Source: Lithodes maja | Taxonomy: Eukaryota; Arthropoda; Malacostraca; Decapoda; Lithodidae | Assembly (NCBI GenBank): GCA_037953745.1 | Contig: JBAKBP010003213.1 | Span: 1 to 64,000 of the forward strand | Length of the DNA stretch: 64,000 bases | Direction of reading: 5' to 3' | Shown here: positions 52,254-63,660 of the stretch, piece after piece | Layout of the letters: each line of letters starts with the position of its first letter | How positions within the stretch are numbered: position 1 is the first letter of the stretch | Made by a program: the position numbers and the translations under genes | Notes under the pieces: model-generated | What the model was told of the DNA's origin: nothing | Database searches by the model: none | What the model saw: the letters and a program-made list of their open reading frames with translations, nothing else

Positions 52254-54016
52254 CTACCCCCCCCCACCTCGCCGAAAAGGGCGGGTCACCCCCTCCCCTG
52301 TCCGTCGTGCGTCTGACCCCGTCGAAGTGCGGCCGGAAGTGGAAGGCTGGCCAGCCCCTTCTCGGCGGGGATGAAAGGGAGCAGGAGCAGAAGTGCGAGG
52401 CGGAACCGACGCTCTGGCCGGCAACTTCCCTTTCCTGCGCCCTTTATTGGCGGCAGCACCCCGAGGAGGACCGGCAGAAGGACGGGACTGTGAAGACCCT
52501 GGTCGCGACACAGCGCGTCTTTGCGTGTCGTAAGCAGGGTCCGCTGACAGAGAAGCGTAGCGTTCCCAAGCATCCTGCGCAAAAAGCCCCGATGTATATA
52601 GATCAGAGTACAACAAACCCTGACGAATATCCAAAGGAGCTTTCCGGCAGAACGAGGACCTTACCGTCTGGCGTTGTCGAGTTGCCTCACACAAAACCGT
52701 CTTCAGCTCGGGAACCAAAGACACCGCGAGCTGAAGGTGGATCCGCCGAACGTGGTCCAAACCCTCGCGAAGATCGCCAGGTGCAGTCGCCTCGATAAGC
52801 CTCAGGTGGTGAACAGATGTCTGGAGGGAACCTAAAAGACAAGACAATAAGTTCGCCACCCTCTGCCGCAAGGTAAAATCCCTGTCGACAGAGGACTTAT
52901 CTGGGTGGGAAAAGAACGGGTTAGCAATAGCACAAATTTCAAGTTTGGGCGCGCTGATCCAGGACCAGAACTTGCCATCCAATCCGCCGACAGATATAAG
53001 AGGAGGCAAAAGCAGTGACGACTCCGGGGGAGGGACTGAAACAGATCTGTCGACGGAACGGTTGGCGAATTCTAAGGCCTCAGCAAACCAGGCCTCCAAT
53101 GGGAGAGGATTATCGAGCACGACGGCTAAGCCAGGCTTACCATCGTCGCACAAACCCGTCCCATAGGAGGACAGTCCCGTCAACACAGCCAGGGACTGAA
53201 CATCCTGAAGGATGTCCTGGCGGCTGAAGTCTGACCAGAGCTTATTCCGAGGAGCAGACGGGGGCCTGGCTTCACCGAAAAGTACTGAAGGTCAGTCCTC
53301 GTCGGGTAAGCCCGCACCTCCATGTCGGCCACCTGACCATCCACCCTGATTGCCCTGAACTGCATTTTATCATTAATTTGGACCGACCAGTCTGAAGGTA
53401 GGGCCCTCTCATCTGACGGGAAGTCGGTAGCACGCTCCGGGTGGGAGGCCTGCACCCCCTTCCAAACAGCCAAGGAGCCATAGAGGAGCGGCATAGTCCG
53501 CGACGGGACCTTGGCCTTCTGGATGGGGGGTAAGCGCGGACCCTGCCCTAGCAGACGGAAAACCCCCGGATGGGAGACAGCAGGGGCAACCACCTGAGCC
53601 AGGGCAGGAGCAGTACTAGCCGACGACCGGGCAGGCGGAAAAGCAGGGCGAGAAGGAATGTGGTCCACCGCAGAGGGGAGGGGGACCAAAGCAGGGGTAG
53701 GTTGGGTGAGGCGCTGAGGTTGTGTCACCGCCAAGAAGCGCGATAAGAGGGAATCTTGCATCGCCTCCAAGCGCGCGTCGAAGTGTGACACAACCCACCC
53801 CTGCATAGCCGAAAATCGATCCGAGAGAGGCGAGCCCCCCGAAGATAGTTCGGCCCGCAGGGGCGAGCGTGAGCGAGAGCGAGACCCATGACACGAAACA
53901 GCAGCGTCGCGGCCCAAAGAAGGCGAGCGACGACGGCCGTGGCGCCCCTGAGGGTCTCGTCCCCAATCACTAACGCCCGAGGGGGAAACATCACCATCCC
54001 CCTCTTCCAGCGACAC
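52254..54016 (-). pseudogene. DIRS gag-like protein, frameshifted
   Basis: Frame 54016-53180: an Ser/Arg-rich start (RSRSRSPLRAEL), then FSAMQGWVVSHFDARLEAMQ and ERALPSDWSVQINDKMQFRA. The frame 53186-52254 continues (GLAVVLDNPLPLEAWFAEAL, DFTLRQRVANLLSCLLGSLQ, SDLYTSGLFAQDAWERYASL) and ends basic and glycine/serine-rich. In the second frame the protein can be read back through SDFSRQDILQDVQSLAVLTG, so one base was lost or gained at about 53255-53265. No CCHC knuckle seen, as usual for DIRS gag. Function is assigned by position and composition. Confidence 0.7.
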
Positions 54017-54540
54017 GTCTTCCCCCGAGAAAGGGGACCCCGAAACCTCGCTATACTCGGGCGGTCTCCTAATGTCTATTGCGATGGGTTGGGGATTGTC
54101 AGGAGGTAACAGTAGGTTTAATAGAGTATAGTTTTTTGTTCATCATGATCACCCATTCATCTTGCCAAAGACAATTGAGGAGTTGATTAACGTTTGGGAA
54201 ATAGTCAACCACTGGAATGGGTCGGGACACAATCGTGCCTGAGGTGACGGCTGAACGAGCCAGAGAATCGGCCCGATCATTGCCGCGAACACCAACATGA
54301 CTCGGGACCTAACAGAAGGAAACCAATTTTAATTTGTTGTCTATGCGGAACAAGCATTCGTGAATCTCTAAAACCAGAGGATTGACAACCGGAATAGACT
54401 GAATGCTATGCAGAGCACTAAAGGAATCAGTACAGATAACAAAAGTACATAACAGGGACCAAAAGATAAAACAGAGGGCATCTAAAAGGGCAAACAGCTC
54501 TGCAGTGAAGATGCCAGTATATGATTGGAGGCGGTATTAA

Positions 54541-57500
54541 CCCACAGAACCCCAGCGACGCAGCGTTTGCGTCCAAAATGTATGTAGCGCTAAACCCCAG
54601 TGCCGCAAACGTTACATCCGCCACTTCAACCTCTATTATTCGGCTCGTATGGTAGGAAATTGCTTGAGAATGGTATGGGATATACCTTACGATGTTGCTG
54701 AACAGTGGCGGTACCCGACAACCGCCTAGGCAGGCCGCGCAGGTGGTGGCGGGCGGATTAGTGGCGCAAGTTTACCCGCTTACTTCACCGCGACTTTCGA
54801 CCTTATTTACTCCTGTTGTATGGGAGCTAGAGGCCTGAAATTTGTGTGAGATATGCTTCAGGATGTAGGCATTACTTGACCATACTCAGCTACCACCCAA
54901 GTCCTGCCGGGCGGGTGGTGATGTGGGGTAGGAGGGGAAAACACTGTACCCGCTTATCTCCCCACGACTTTCGACCTTATTTACTCTTGTCTTATGGTAG
55001 CTATAGCCTTGATATTTGTATGGGATATTCCTTAGGATGTAGGCAATGTATGGCAACACCCAAATCTAGGTTTGTTGGGACAAGGGACGCGCGTGACAAA
55101 GGAGAGTCAGTTTACCCATACATCTCGCGAGTTCAACACCATGTCGGATTTACCACGTCGTTACCCACGCAGGGGAATATCCCTTGATGATGCCATGGCC
55201 ATACTTGATGAGAGTGATGTGCCTGATAGTGACACTGAATCGTCAGATAACGATTCAGAGGAAGAATATTGTCCCACTTTGGCCGAGATACAGGACATGC
55301 ATGAGGAGGAACCCATTGTCCCCATCTCTCGTCACTTCGCAATGTTACAAGAAAGGGAGGAGAATAGGTATCGCTCCCCGTGACATAGTGGACTCCCCAA
55401 GCAAGTGGGGAAGAGGATAATGAGGATGAGACAGATGACCCAAACCCCATGGCCTTCCTCAACATTCCACTTTCTCATCGTAGGGCTGAGAAGAGAAGAG
55501 CTGAGGATGAGAGGGGTCAAGGTCCGACACCACACGTGCCTCGCCGTGGTCCTCCCCCGTGTTTGCCTTCACCACCATACCGCATTGCCTCTCCACTAAA
55601 AGCGCCAACCCCTAACACTTTCTATGGGTTGCGCAGGGGTGCAGCCATCTTAGCAGCGCAGCCATTGACTTCTTCTTCAGAAGAAACAGATGAGGATATG
55701 CCTGCCCTAGAATCATCTCCACCACGCCACCTCGCACGCCGATGTTTCCCTTATCAGCCTGGGATGACTCAGCGCATTCTTCACCCCCACTATCACCTCC
55801 CGGACCACTACTATACTCACCTGTACCTTCTCCTCAGCCTGGGACCTCCCACAGACACGACACTCAGACACCATCACCGCCTGCGTCGCCACAACGCCCT
55901 GATCGTGCGCAACGCCCTACCAGCACACGTAGGCGTGGCCGAAGGGGTTCTAAAGTGACCCTAATACGACGCCCCACCCCAGGCGGTGCGAGAGCAAGGT
56001 CTGGGTTGGCTCGACCAAGGCCGAGGTTGAGGGCAGCAGCAAGAGGCAGGGCAAGAGGCAGGGCAAGGCCCTCCCGCCTCCCTGATGGTGACTCCCCTCG
56101 TGACGACTCTGGCGACGAAGGTGCCGCTCAACCCGATGTGTGGGATTGAGTTGATGGATAAAACTTTGTGCCCACCGACTACAACTTTGTGAGCGCTGGG
56201 ATTGCCGGCCCTACGCTCCCAAACCAAGGGCACCAGACCACGAGACTTGATATCTTCCTGCATTTTTTTACTGCAAATCTCGTGGCTCTAATTGTTGACC
56301 AGACCAACTGGTACAATTATTATTTCATGGCTGGGAAGGAGCAGCTAAAATACTCTGCAAGGCTGTCATGGTTCACCCTAAATGTCCCATAGTTTTACAC
56401 ATTCTTGGGCATTGTCATCCTGATGTCACAAAGAAATCCTCCATAAAAATGTACTGGTCCTGGGATCCCCTCGTCCGAACCCCTATTTTTGGCCAAATAA
56501 TGAGCAGAAATAGGTTCACGGCCATAATGGGGAACCTACATTTCATTGATAGCCTGGCAGCCCACACCAGAAATCAAACTCAACCAAGAGCAATGAAGGA
56601 CCCCATGGAGAGGATAAGCCCCTTGTTCGAGTACCTGAAGGTGAAGTTTGCTGCCACCTTCAACCCCCATCAGAAGCTCATTATTGATGAAAGTTTGCTG
56701 CTGTGGAGGGGGAATATTAGCATCCGGCAGTACATGCCCAGCAAACGACATCAATATGGCCTGAAGACCTTCGTGATGTGTGACTGTCAAACCGCTTACA
56801 TCCAGGACATAATTCTGTATATGGGCAGGACAACAGAATTGGTGGATACGAGGACATACAACATTTCTGGGGCTGTCGTCATCACCATGTTGGAGGGCTA
56901 CTTGGACAGGGGCCACATACTGTATCTGGACAACTGGTACACCAGCCCCTCCCTTGCCAAGTTCCTGCATAGCCGCACTACAGGAGTCTGTGGCACCGTC
57001 AGGAGGAATCGGATCTTCATGCCCCAACTACCACCCAGACGGGAAAAGGGCTCCATCATATACAAGCAGGCTAACAATGTCCTCATGTTGTCCTGGATGG
57101 ATAACCGGAATGTGAACGTCCTCACAATAGTCCACCGTCCCATCTTCCAAGACAGCAGACGTCGTGACAGAGCAACTGGCGAAATGATCAAGAAACCTTT
57201 GGCCATCTGTGATTATAACATCAACATGCGGCTGGTGGACAAATCAGATGCTGTCATCTCGTCAGTTGAGTGTGTGAGGAAGACGATGAGGTGGTATAAG
57301 AAGTTATTCTTCCACCTCCTCGATATCACCCTCTACAACAGTAACATCCTCCACGCAACAGTCACCGGCAAGCAGGAAACGATGGAGAACTTCTGCATCG
57401 AGTTGTCCAGGGAGATGTTGAGGGAAAACATGACTGCCCCCCACGCCCAGCAACCCCCCGCACATTGACAGCCAGCAGCAGAAGGGGTTGCCAGGCTGAC

Positions 57501-58519
57501 AGAACGCCACTTCCCTGAATATGTGCCGCCCACAGAATAAAATGAAAAACCCCGAAGACGGTGTCATGTGTGCCGGAACACGACACAGAGGTCCCCTCAG
57601 AGAACAGACACAAGATTTATGTGCCTAGAATGTGGTGTGCCACTGTGTTTGCCAGACTGCTTCAGGGAGTATCACACCCTTGATTATTTCTAAAAGAGTG
57701 TACTCAAAGACTGCGATAAAAGACGCTATGAAATGTGAAGCGTGTGTATAAAAAACCAAGTGTAAATAATAAATATAAACAAAGTGCCGAACACAATATG
57801 TAAGTGATAGTGACACTCAAATTTACGTAAAACAGTGACGGACACCAATAAGTGTATATATAGCATATTTCTAGGTCAAAAGTGCGTAAAACAATGTGTG
57901 AAACCCATATTATAACTATAAAACATACGATAAAGTATAAATAGAATAAACAGGGCGAGTGAGAGAGACAGACAATGTAAGGGAAAGGGATGGTGGCACG
58001 TGTCGGTCAGCTGGGTGTGTGTACGTATGTGCGTTCTGTTAATGTCTGAGACCACGATTGCCGCCAGGCTCCATGGCAACGGAGACGCACGCTGGTCTTG
58101 CCACTCGTGAGCACTTATAAAACTTATATCTAAGCACTTATCACACTATTACTTCACTTATAATGACATTATGTGATACATGTTGGTAGTATATGAACTA
58201 TGAAGGCACACATGATGCTCGGGTGGTGTAAATAACCGTTACTCGAAAACTGGACGCATCGTACATCTGCCATGCTGCCGCGCTCAGCTGTGGCTAGCTG
58301 AGCGGGAACTTTGAAGGCCGCCCGGCATCAGCTTATGTCTGAGGGTCCCCCCCCACCCCCCCCCCAATACGACCCCCAAATGACCGAGGTGAGTGTTTTT
58401 TTTGTGTTATTCTTCATTTCTCACCTACTTTATTTAAGCCATTTAAGAAAACAAAAAAAAGGTCAAATTGGCTGGTCTCTCGATGTACATTTATTTATAA
58501 TTACCTGGGGTTCTGTAGG
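54541..58519 (+). mobile_element. piggyBac element, 3,979 bp, TTAA TSD
   Basis: TTAA at 54537-54540 and 58520-58523. TIR reads CCCACAGAACCCCAG on the left and, reversed, CCTACAGAACCCCAG on the right (one mismatch). It contains a transposase ORF remnant with all three DDD residues and a C-terminal cysteine-rich domain. It is the long-form relative of the MITE at 3557-3992. Confidence 0.93.
55141..57693 (+). pseudogene. piggyBac transposase, disabled by several mutations
   Basis: ATG at 55141 (MSDLPRRYPRRGISLDDAM), an acidic N-terminus, a long Pro/Arg-rich stretch in shifting frames, then DNA-binding and DDD domain: FLHFFTANLVALIVDQTNWY (56250), LVRTPIFGQIMSRNRF, KLIIDESLLLWRG (first D, ~56685), ILYLDNWYTSPS (second, ~56927), NINMRLVDKSDAV (third, ~57238). 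After an in-frame TGA (57466) and a TAA (57538) a zinc-binding tail follows: CHVC..CLEC..CLPDC..H (57568-57670), typical of piggyBac. Lesions seen: TAG at 56390, a frameshift near 56432, those two stops, and at least one shift in the N-terminal third. Confidence 0.88.
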
Positions 58520-59570
58520 TTAAATGACGCGGTCAGGGAAGAGAACTGCAAATCCGGTTCCGGAATATGTCTTAGAGCCGTCAGTATACACTGGGACAGC
58601 AGAAGAATGACTTTGTAGATGGTTTATAATAGAGCACCTGAGGGGTGAATAGGACGTGGGTATAGCTGTACAAACTGTGGGGCAAGGGAGAAGCCAGGGT
58701 GGGAATGTTGAATGCCAGAGAGGGAGTACACAAGGAGTAGGAAAGAAAAGGGATTGGAGCAAAGTGGAGAATCGACAGGGAAAGGAAGAAGCAACTGAAG
58801 GAGGGAAAGGGTGGGGCAAAACGATATGCAGAGGGAGGGAAACCAGTGGATGTGTGTTGTAGGAGGCGAAGGTGGAATTAAAGAGTCAGATTTACATGTC
58901 TAGATGATAGAGCAGGAATACCTAACTCCGCATAAAGACTGACAACAGGTGTAGAGAAAAAGCTCCGAATGATAAGTGCAAACCAACATGGTGAACAGAA
59001 TCTAGGTGATTAAGATTAGTGAAGGAAGTGGCTGCATACACTTGGCAACCATAGTCAGTCTTGGATAAGACAAGGATCGTATGGAGGCAAAAGAGGGTAG
59101 TACAGTCCACGCCCCAAGGCAAATGACTAAGAATCTGCAATAGCCAGGGCCTATGGGGGAGAGACGTCTTCAGCGTAGCAATACGCGACGACCAAGTCAG
59201 ACGAATGTCAAATATAGGGCCCAGAAAAGTGTCTGACAAGCGATATGAGAGGGGGCGATCATACAAAGTTAGAGGAAGTTGAGATTCTGACTGGCTGTTA
59301 ATGTGATAGCGCAAAATTTAGAAGGCGAAACCTGGAAACCATGACCCATGGCCTAACCCACCGCGGCATTGATAGCGTCCTGAAATAGGGCTTGCAAGGC
59401 TTGAACCAGCAGCATATATTGCAAAATCATCAACGTACAAGGAAGCACAGACACCACGTGGGAGAGAAGAAATAATACCATTGATAACGAGTATGAAGAG
59501 GATGGTACTAAGTACACAACCTTGTGGGACCCCCTCATGTTGAGTCTAGGTGCGGGATGGAGTATTCTGA

Positions 59571-60640
59571 AGTTTAGCGGTTTTTATGATTCTTCACCCC
59601 ATTCAGATGTCGAATGTACACATTTAGCTAGAAGGCGGTCCGGAGGTCTGTTGCTACTCTTTTATAATCCATTCATTATACTGTAGGTAGGCCAGAAAAC
59701 ATAACCCCTAGCCTCTGTAAATCAAAACTATCAGAGTAAGCAGACTAATATTTTTACCACTTTGGAAGAGTCAGCCAACAGGTGTGGATAATTACAGCTC
59801 ATTTGCTCTAGTCCTTTCTGAGTTACAGAGGTTAGAGGTCACGATTCCTGGCCTACCTATAATTAACAGGGTATTGTTTGGAGAATTTTAGACGTTTCAC
59901 CTAATTAGTTTGGCGATTATAAGACGCTTCACCCAATGCACATTTCGATTTTTACCTGGCGAGTGATAGCGAGTCTGCAATTTAGGAGAAACCGGCACTT
60001 GGCAGGGATATTTAAATTGGAGGGGAGTCAGGATTTCTTATATATATATATATTTTTTTTTTTCAATATATAGTTATTATTGTTTAAAGCTTGAAGGGGG
60101 TCTGGAGATTTTTCTTTTTAAGATTCTATGGAACAAGCTATAGTAAATTTGCCCAAAATGGCAATAAGTAATCAAAACTATCTCTAAAAATTATACAAAA
60201 TATCGTCATCCATTTCCCCCAACAATGCATTTCTGCCCGTTCTGGGAGCATGTTCTGCAGGCCGGGCGACAGAGGAACCACCCCAACCTTCTCCTTGGGT
60301 TCCCTTCCTTTCTAGACTCCATTACTTTGGAGAATATGTTTCACCACATTAGTTTGGCGATTATAAGACACATCACCCCATTCAAATGTCAATTTTTTTC
60401 TGGGCTAGCTACTCATTAGTTTGGGGATTATAAGACACTTCATCTAATACTGATGTCAGATGTCGAGTTTTTCTGGCCGAGCGAGAGGGAGCCTGCGATT
60501 TAGGAATAACCGGTCCTCGGCCGGGACATTTTTCTACCGAAAAATGTACAAAACTAGTTTGAGGGGCTGTCCGGGCCTATGTCTGCTTAACTTGATTATA
60601 GGTTTGATTATATATTTTTGTATTTATTTTGACAAATTAT
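59571..60640. repeat. Spacer with decayed MITE family A copies
   Basis: Blocks such as AGTTTGGCGATTATAAGACG (59908-59927), again at about 60350 and 60418, CTGGCGAGTGATAGCGAGTC, and CATTTTTCTACCGAAAAATG (60528) are reversed family A sequences with many changes. No gene recognised; a (TA)n tract lies at 60040-60052. Confidence 0.6.
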
Positions 60641-61541
60641 AAATCTATCTATCTATCTCTATATTGCCAGACGCCATGATCCTCGGAGGGGTGGACATGA
60701 ACAAAACAGCCCCATGCATCTCTGTCCCCAGTCAGTCGACGCCCCTTCTCCCATCCAGCACTGCCTTCATTATATACTTCTTGACTCCATCCTTCCACCT
60801 CTCATTTGGTTTACCTCTCCCTCTCTGTCCTTCGACCTCACTCTCGTACACTCTCTTAGTCATTTTCTAGTTTCCCATACGTTCCACATGGCCGAACCAT
60901 CTCAAGGTGTTCCTTTTCACTCTTTCCAGCACATCTACCTCCACACCACACCTCTCTCGTACTTCCTCATTCGTCTGTCTATCCCTCCATGTATCTCTGC
61001 ACGCACCTCTCAAGTAACTAATTTCCACCCCATTCACTCTCGGTTTGAGTCTTTTCACCAACGTCCATGCTTCACTCCCGTAAGTCAATGTTGGGATTGC
61101 CACACTGTCATGCAAGGACTTCTTTACTTCCATGCTGACCACCCTATTCCTTGATAATGCTTTCAGCATTCCTACAGCCCTCTTTCCCTGTTGCACCCTC
61201 TCCCACACTCCTTCATCCATATTGCCATCTTTACTCAACACACTGTCCAAATACTTATATGAGCTGACATTCTCCATAACCTGACCGTTCAACCTTACCT
61301 CACACTCTGTGGCTGCACCCCTTTCAAAGACCATAAACAAGCTCTTCCCCGCATTTACCCTCAGATTCCGTTTTTCAAACGCTGTTCCAAACATATTTAC
61401 CAGCCCCTGCAACTCCCATTCACTATCGGTCATCAGAACTGTATCATCAGCAAACAGCTGTATAGGCATCTTCCCTCGTTTCCTTCCCTTATCAGATGTA
61501 CATCTACTGCTCTTCCTTGTATTTCTTTCATGACTCCATCC

Positions 61542-61574
<33 letters not shown>

Positions 61575-61897
61575 TTGAACAGCCATGGGGACATCACACA
61601 CCTTCGCTTTAACCCAACATTCAGATCAAAGAACTCGCTCTGCTCATTCTCCACACGTACTGACGCCTTTGCACCCTCATACAGTCATGCTCTTCAATGC
61701 ATTCAGCAACTTGCCATCTACTCCGTATATTCTCAATACTTTCCACAAACCTTCTCTATCAACTCTGTCATAGGCCTTCTCCAAGTCCATAAAGGCAGCA
61801 TACAACTTATGTCCCTTCTCCAGATATTCCTCCACAACACATTTTAGGGCAAAAATCTGATCTACACATCCTGTTCCCTTCCTAAACCTGCATTGCT
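60641..61897 (-). mobile_element. GATA-tailed LINE, 3' part
   Basis: Minus-strand frames carry ORF2 pieces: DEQCRFRKGTGCVDQIFALK and MDLEKAYDRVDREGLWKVL (61890-61677), CVMSPWLFN (61570s), FADDTVLMTDSE (catalytic FADD, ~61450), VNAGKSLFMVFERG, KKSLHDSVAIPTLTYGSEAW, LRWFGHVERM (60867-61484). The 3' end has a CCACCCCTCCGAGGATC hairpin and a (GATA)n tail at 60643-60662. The RT frame is disrupted by stops and by a (TA)n run at 61540-61575. The upstream half continues at 63660-64000 past a nested LINE. Clade not assigned. Confidence 0.87.
61540..61575. repeat. (TA)n microsatellite inside the RT region
   Basis: An expanded TA run between PWLFN and YMDGVMKEI of the GATA-tailed LINE. Translated it gives IYIYIYIY, i.e. 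an Ile-Tyr pair multiplied within the conserved RT region. Confidence 0.85.
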
Positions 61898-63660
61898 CGT
61901 CACCTGGACCTGATACAATCTCGCCTAGAGTTCTAAAGGAAGCTAAGGATGAGCTCTCCAAACCACTGACATTACTATTCAATAAATCCTTGCAGTCTGG
62001 AACTATGCCCGATCAGTGGAAGCTAGCCAACGTAACACCGATATTCAAAAAAGGCAGCAAATCCCTACCCAGTAACTATCGTCCAATTAGCTTAACCTCA
62101 GGTGTATGTAAAATGCTAGAAACGGTCATACGAGACAGACTCGTAAATCACTTAGAGGAAAATAACATACTTAAAGATACTCAACACGGCTTTCGTAAAA
62201 AACTTCCTGTTTAACAAACCTCTTAGACTTCTTCCACGATATCCTCAACCTCTACGATGAGAGTAAAGCTGTAGATATTATATACCTTGATTTTCAAAAG
62301 GCCTTTGACAAAGTTCCCCACAAACGTTTACTGCTAAAACTAAAAGCGCATGGAATACAAGACGGTGTGTTGAAATGGATAGAAAATTGGCTCAGCGACA
62401 GAAAGCAAAGAGTAGTCATAAACGGTAAGGCATCTAAATGGACCAATGTAAGTAGCGGGGTACCCCAGGGATCGGTACTAGGACCAATTATCTTTCTAAT
62501 TTACATCAACGACATAGATGAGGGTCTCACCTGTACAATCTCAAAATTTGCTGACGATACAAAAATTGCAAATAGCGTACTCTCAAAAGAACAAGTTGAC
62601 GATATGCAACACAATCTAGATAAATTGTCATGTTGGGCCCAAATTTGGCAAATGAGTTTCAATGCGGATAAATGTAAAGTACTACATATCGGATACCTAA
62701 ATCAGAAAGCAAACTATTCGATGAATGGCACTCAGATTAAGAATGTAAACAGAGAAACCGATCTGGGAGTAACAATATCGAGTAACCTAAAACTGAGTCA
62801 ACAATGTTCAGAAGTTGTTAAGAAGGCAAACAAAATAATTGGCTTTATAGGCAGGTCATTTGAGCATAAATCCAAAGAAGTTATCCTAACCCTTTACAAT
62901 TCCTTAGTCCGCCCTCTTCGGGAATACTGCGTTCAATCCTGGTGCCCTTATTACCAAAAAGATATAAACAAGCTAGAACGAGTTCAACGTAGAGTTACCA
63001 AAATGATACCTAGCCTAAAGAACAAACCATACGAAGAGCGTCTTAGAGAATTAAATCTATTTCCTTTAACCCAGCGCAGAAAAGAACAAACCATACGAAG
63101 AGCGTCTTAGAGAATTAAATCTATTTCCTTTAACCCAGCGCAGATTAAGAGGTGACTTAATTCAAGTGTTCAAAATCATCAAAGGCATCGACAATATGAA
63201 CTGTAGTAAGTACTTCACTATCGACCAATCTAATTACACGCGGGGAAACGGTTGCAAAATTATTGGTAAATCTTTTAACTCACACGAATCTAAGAATTTC
63301 TTCTTCAATCGAGTTGTCAACTTGTGGAATGGGCTTCCCCGAAACGTTATAGACTGCATCACCGTTGATTCATTTAAACTCCGCCTAGACAAATATCTCG
63401 CATCAAACCCGCGACTGACTGCGTTTGTAAATGAATAACTTTATTTTATCCCCCCCTCAGTTACTAACCCATCTGTCCCCTACTAACTTCCTAATCCTGC
63501 CACGGACATTAGTTCCAGGGCAGTAATTCCCTTTCCAATGTTCCCTTACCCACTCTAAACCACTGTTTGGACACTTGATCCTCAGTGTTTTGGAGGACAA
63601 GCAACCTAGAAGGGTCACTAGATCTGTTGTTGCTTGATTTCCTTTGTACTCCTTTGTACC
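61898..63660 (+). mobile_element. CR1-like LINE nested in the GATA-tailed LINE
   Basis: ORF2 from mid-RT onward: GPDTISPRVLKEAKDELSKP, WKLANVTPIFKKGSK, SNYRPISLTSGVC (61898-62214), a frameshift near 62205, then YLDFQKAFDKVPHKRL, SSGVPQGSVLGPIIFLIYIN, catalytic KFADDTKIANS and the C-terminal part as in 44588-45550. A 64-bp tandem duplication (63017-63080, 63081-63144) shifts the frame again. 3' UTR 63439-63650 ends in CTTTGTACTCCTTTGTACCT. An ACCT(G) string at both junctions (about 61893 and 63657) may be the target duplication. Confidence 0.9.

Larger units (their letters stand above)
48344..54110 (-). mobile_element. DIRS-type (tyrosine recombinase) retrotransposon
   Basis: Minus-strand order gag, RT-RNase H, tyrosine recombinase; no protease or DDE integrase. 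RT and recombinase frames overlap around 50244-50300, as in DIRS elements. The 5' end is missing: the gag frame is open up to about 54100, where it meets the tail of an RNase H-bearing LINE with no terminal repeat. DIRS1-like elements are known to be common in decapods. Confidence 0.85.
54110..59570 (-). mobile_element. RNase H-bearing LINE (3' half), split by a piggyBac
   Basis: Right piece 59570-58524: RT with VPQGCVLSTILFIL-like sequence and a YVDDF-type motif (SLYVDDFAIYAAG in a shifted frame), thumb (RLSDTFLGPIFDIRLTWSSR, GCQVYAATSFTNLNHLDSVH), then the RNase H start VYTDGSKTYSGTGFAVLF. Left piece 54536-54110: the rest of RNase H (GIFTAELFALLDAL, VICTDSFSALHSIQS, VPSHVGVRGNDRADSLARSA) and IKP. 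Such RNase H-containing LINEs belong to the I/R1-group; exact clade not decided. Several frameshifts and stops are present. Truncated 5' near 59570. Confidence 0.85.
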
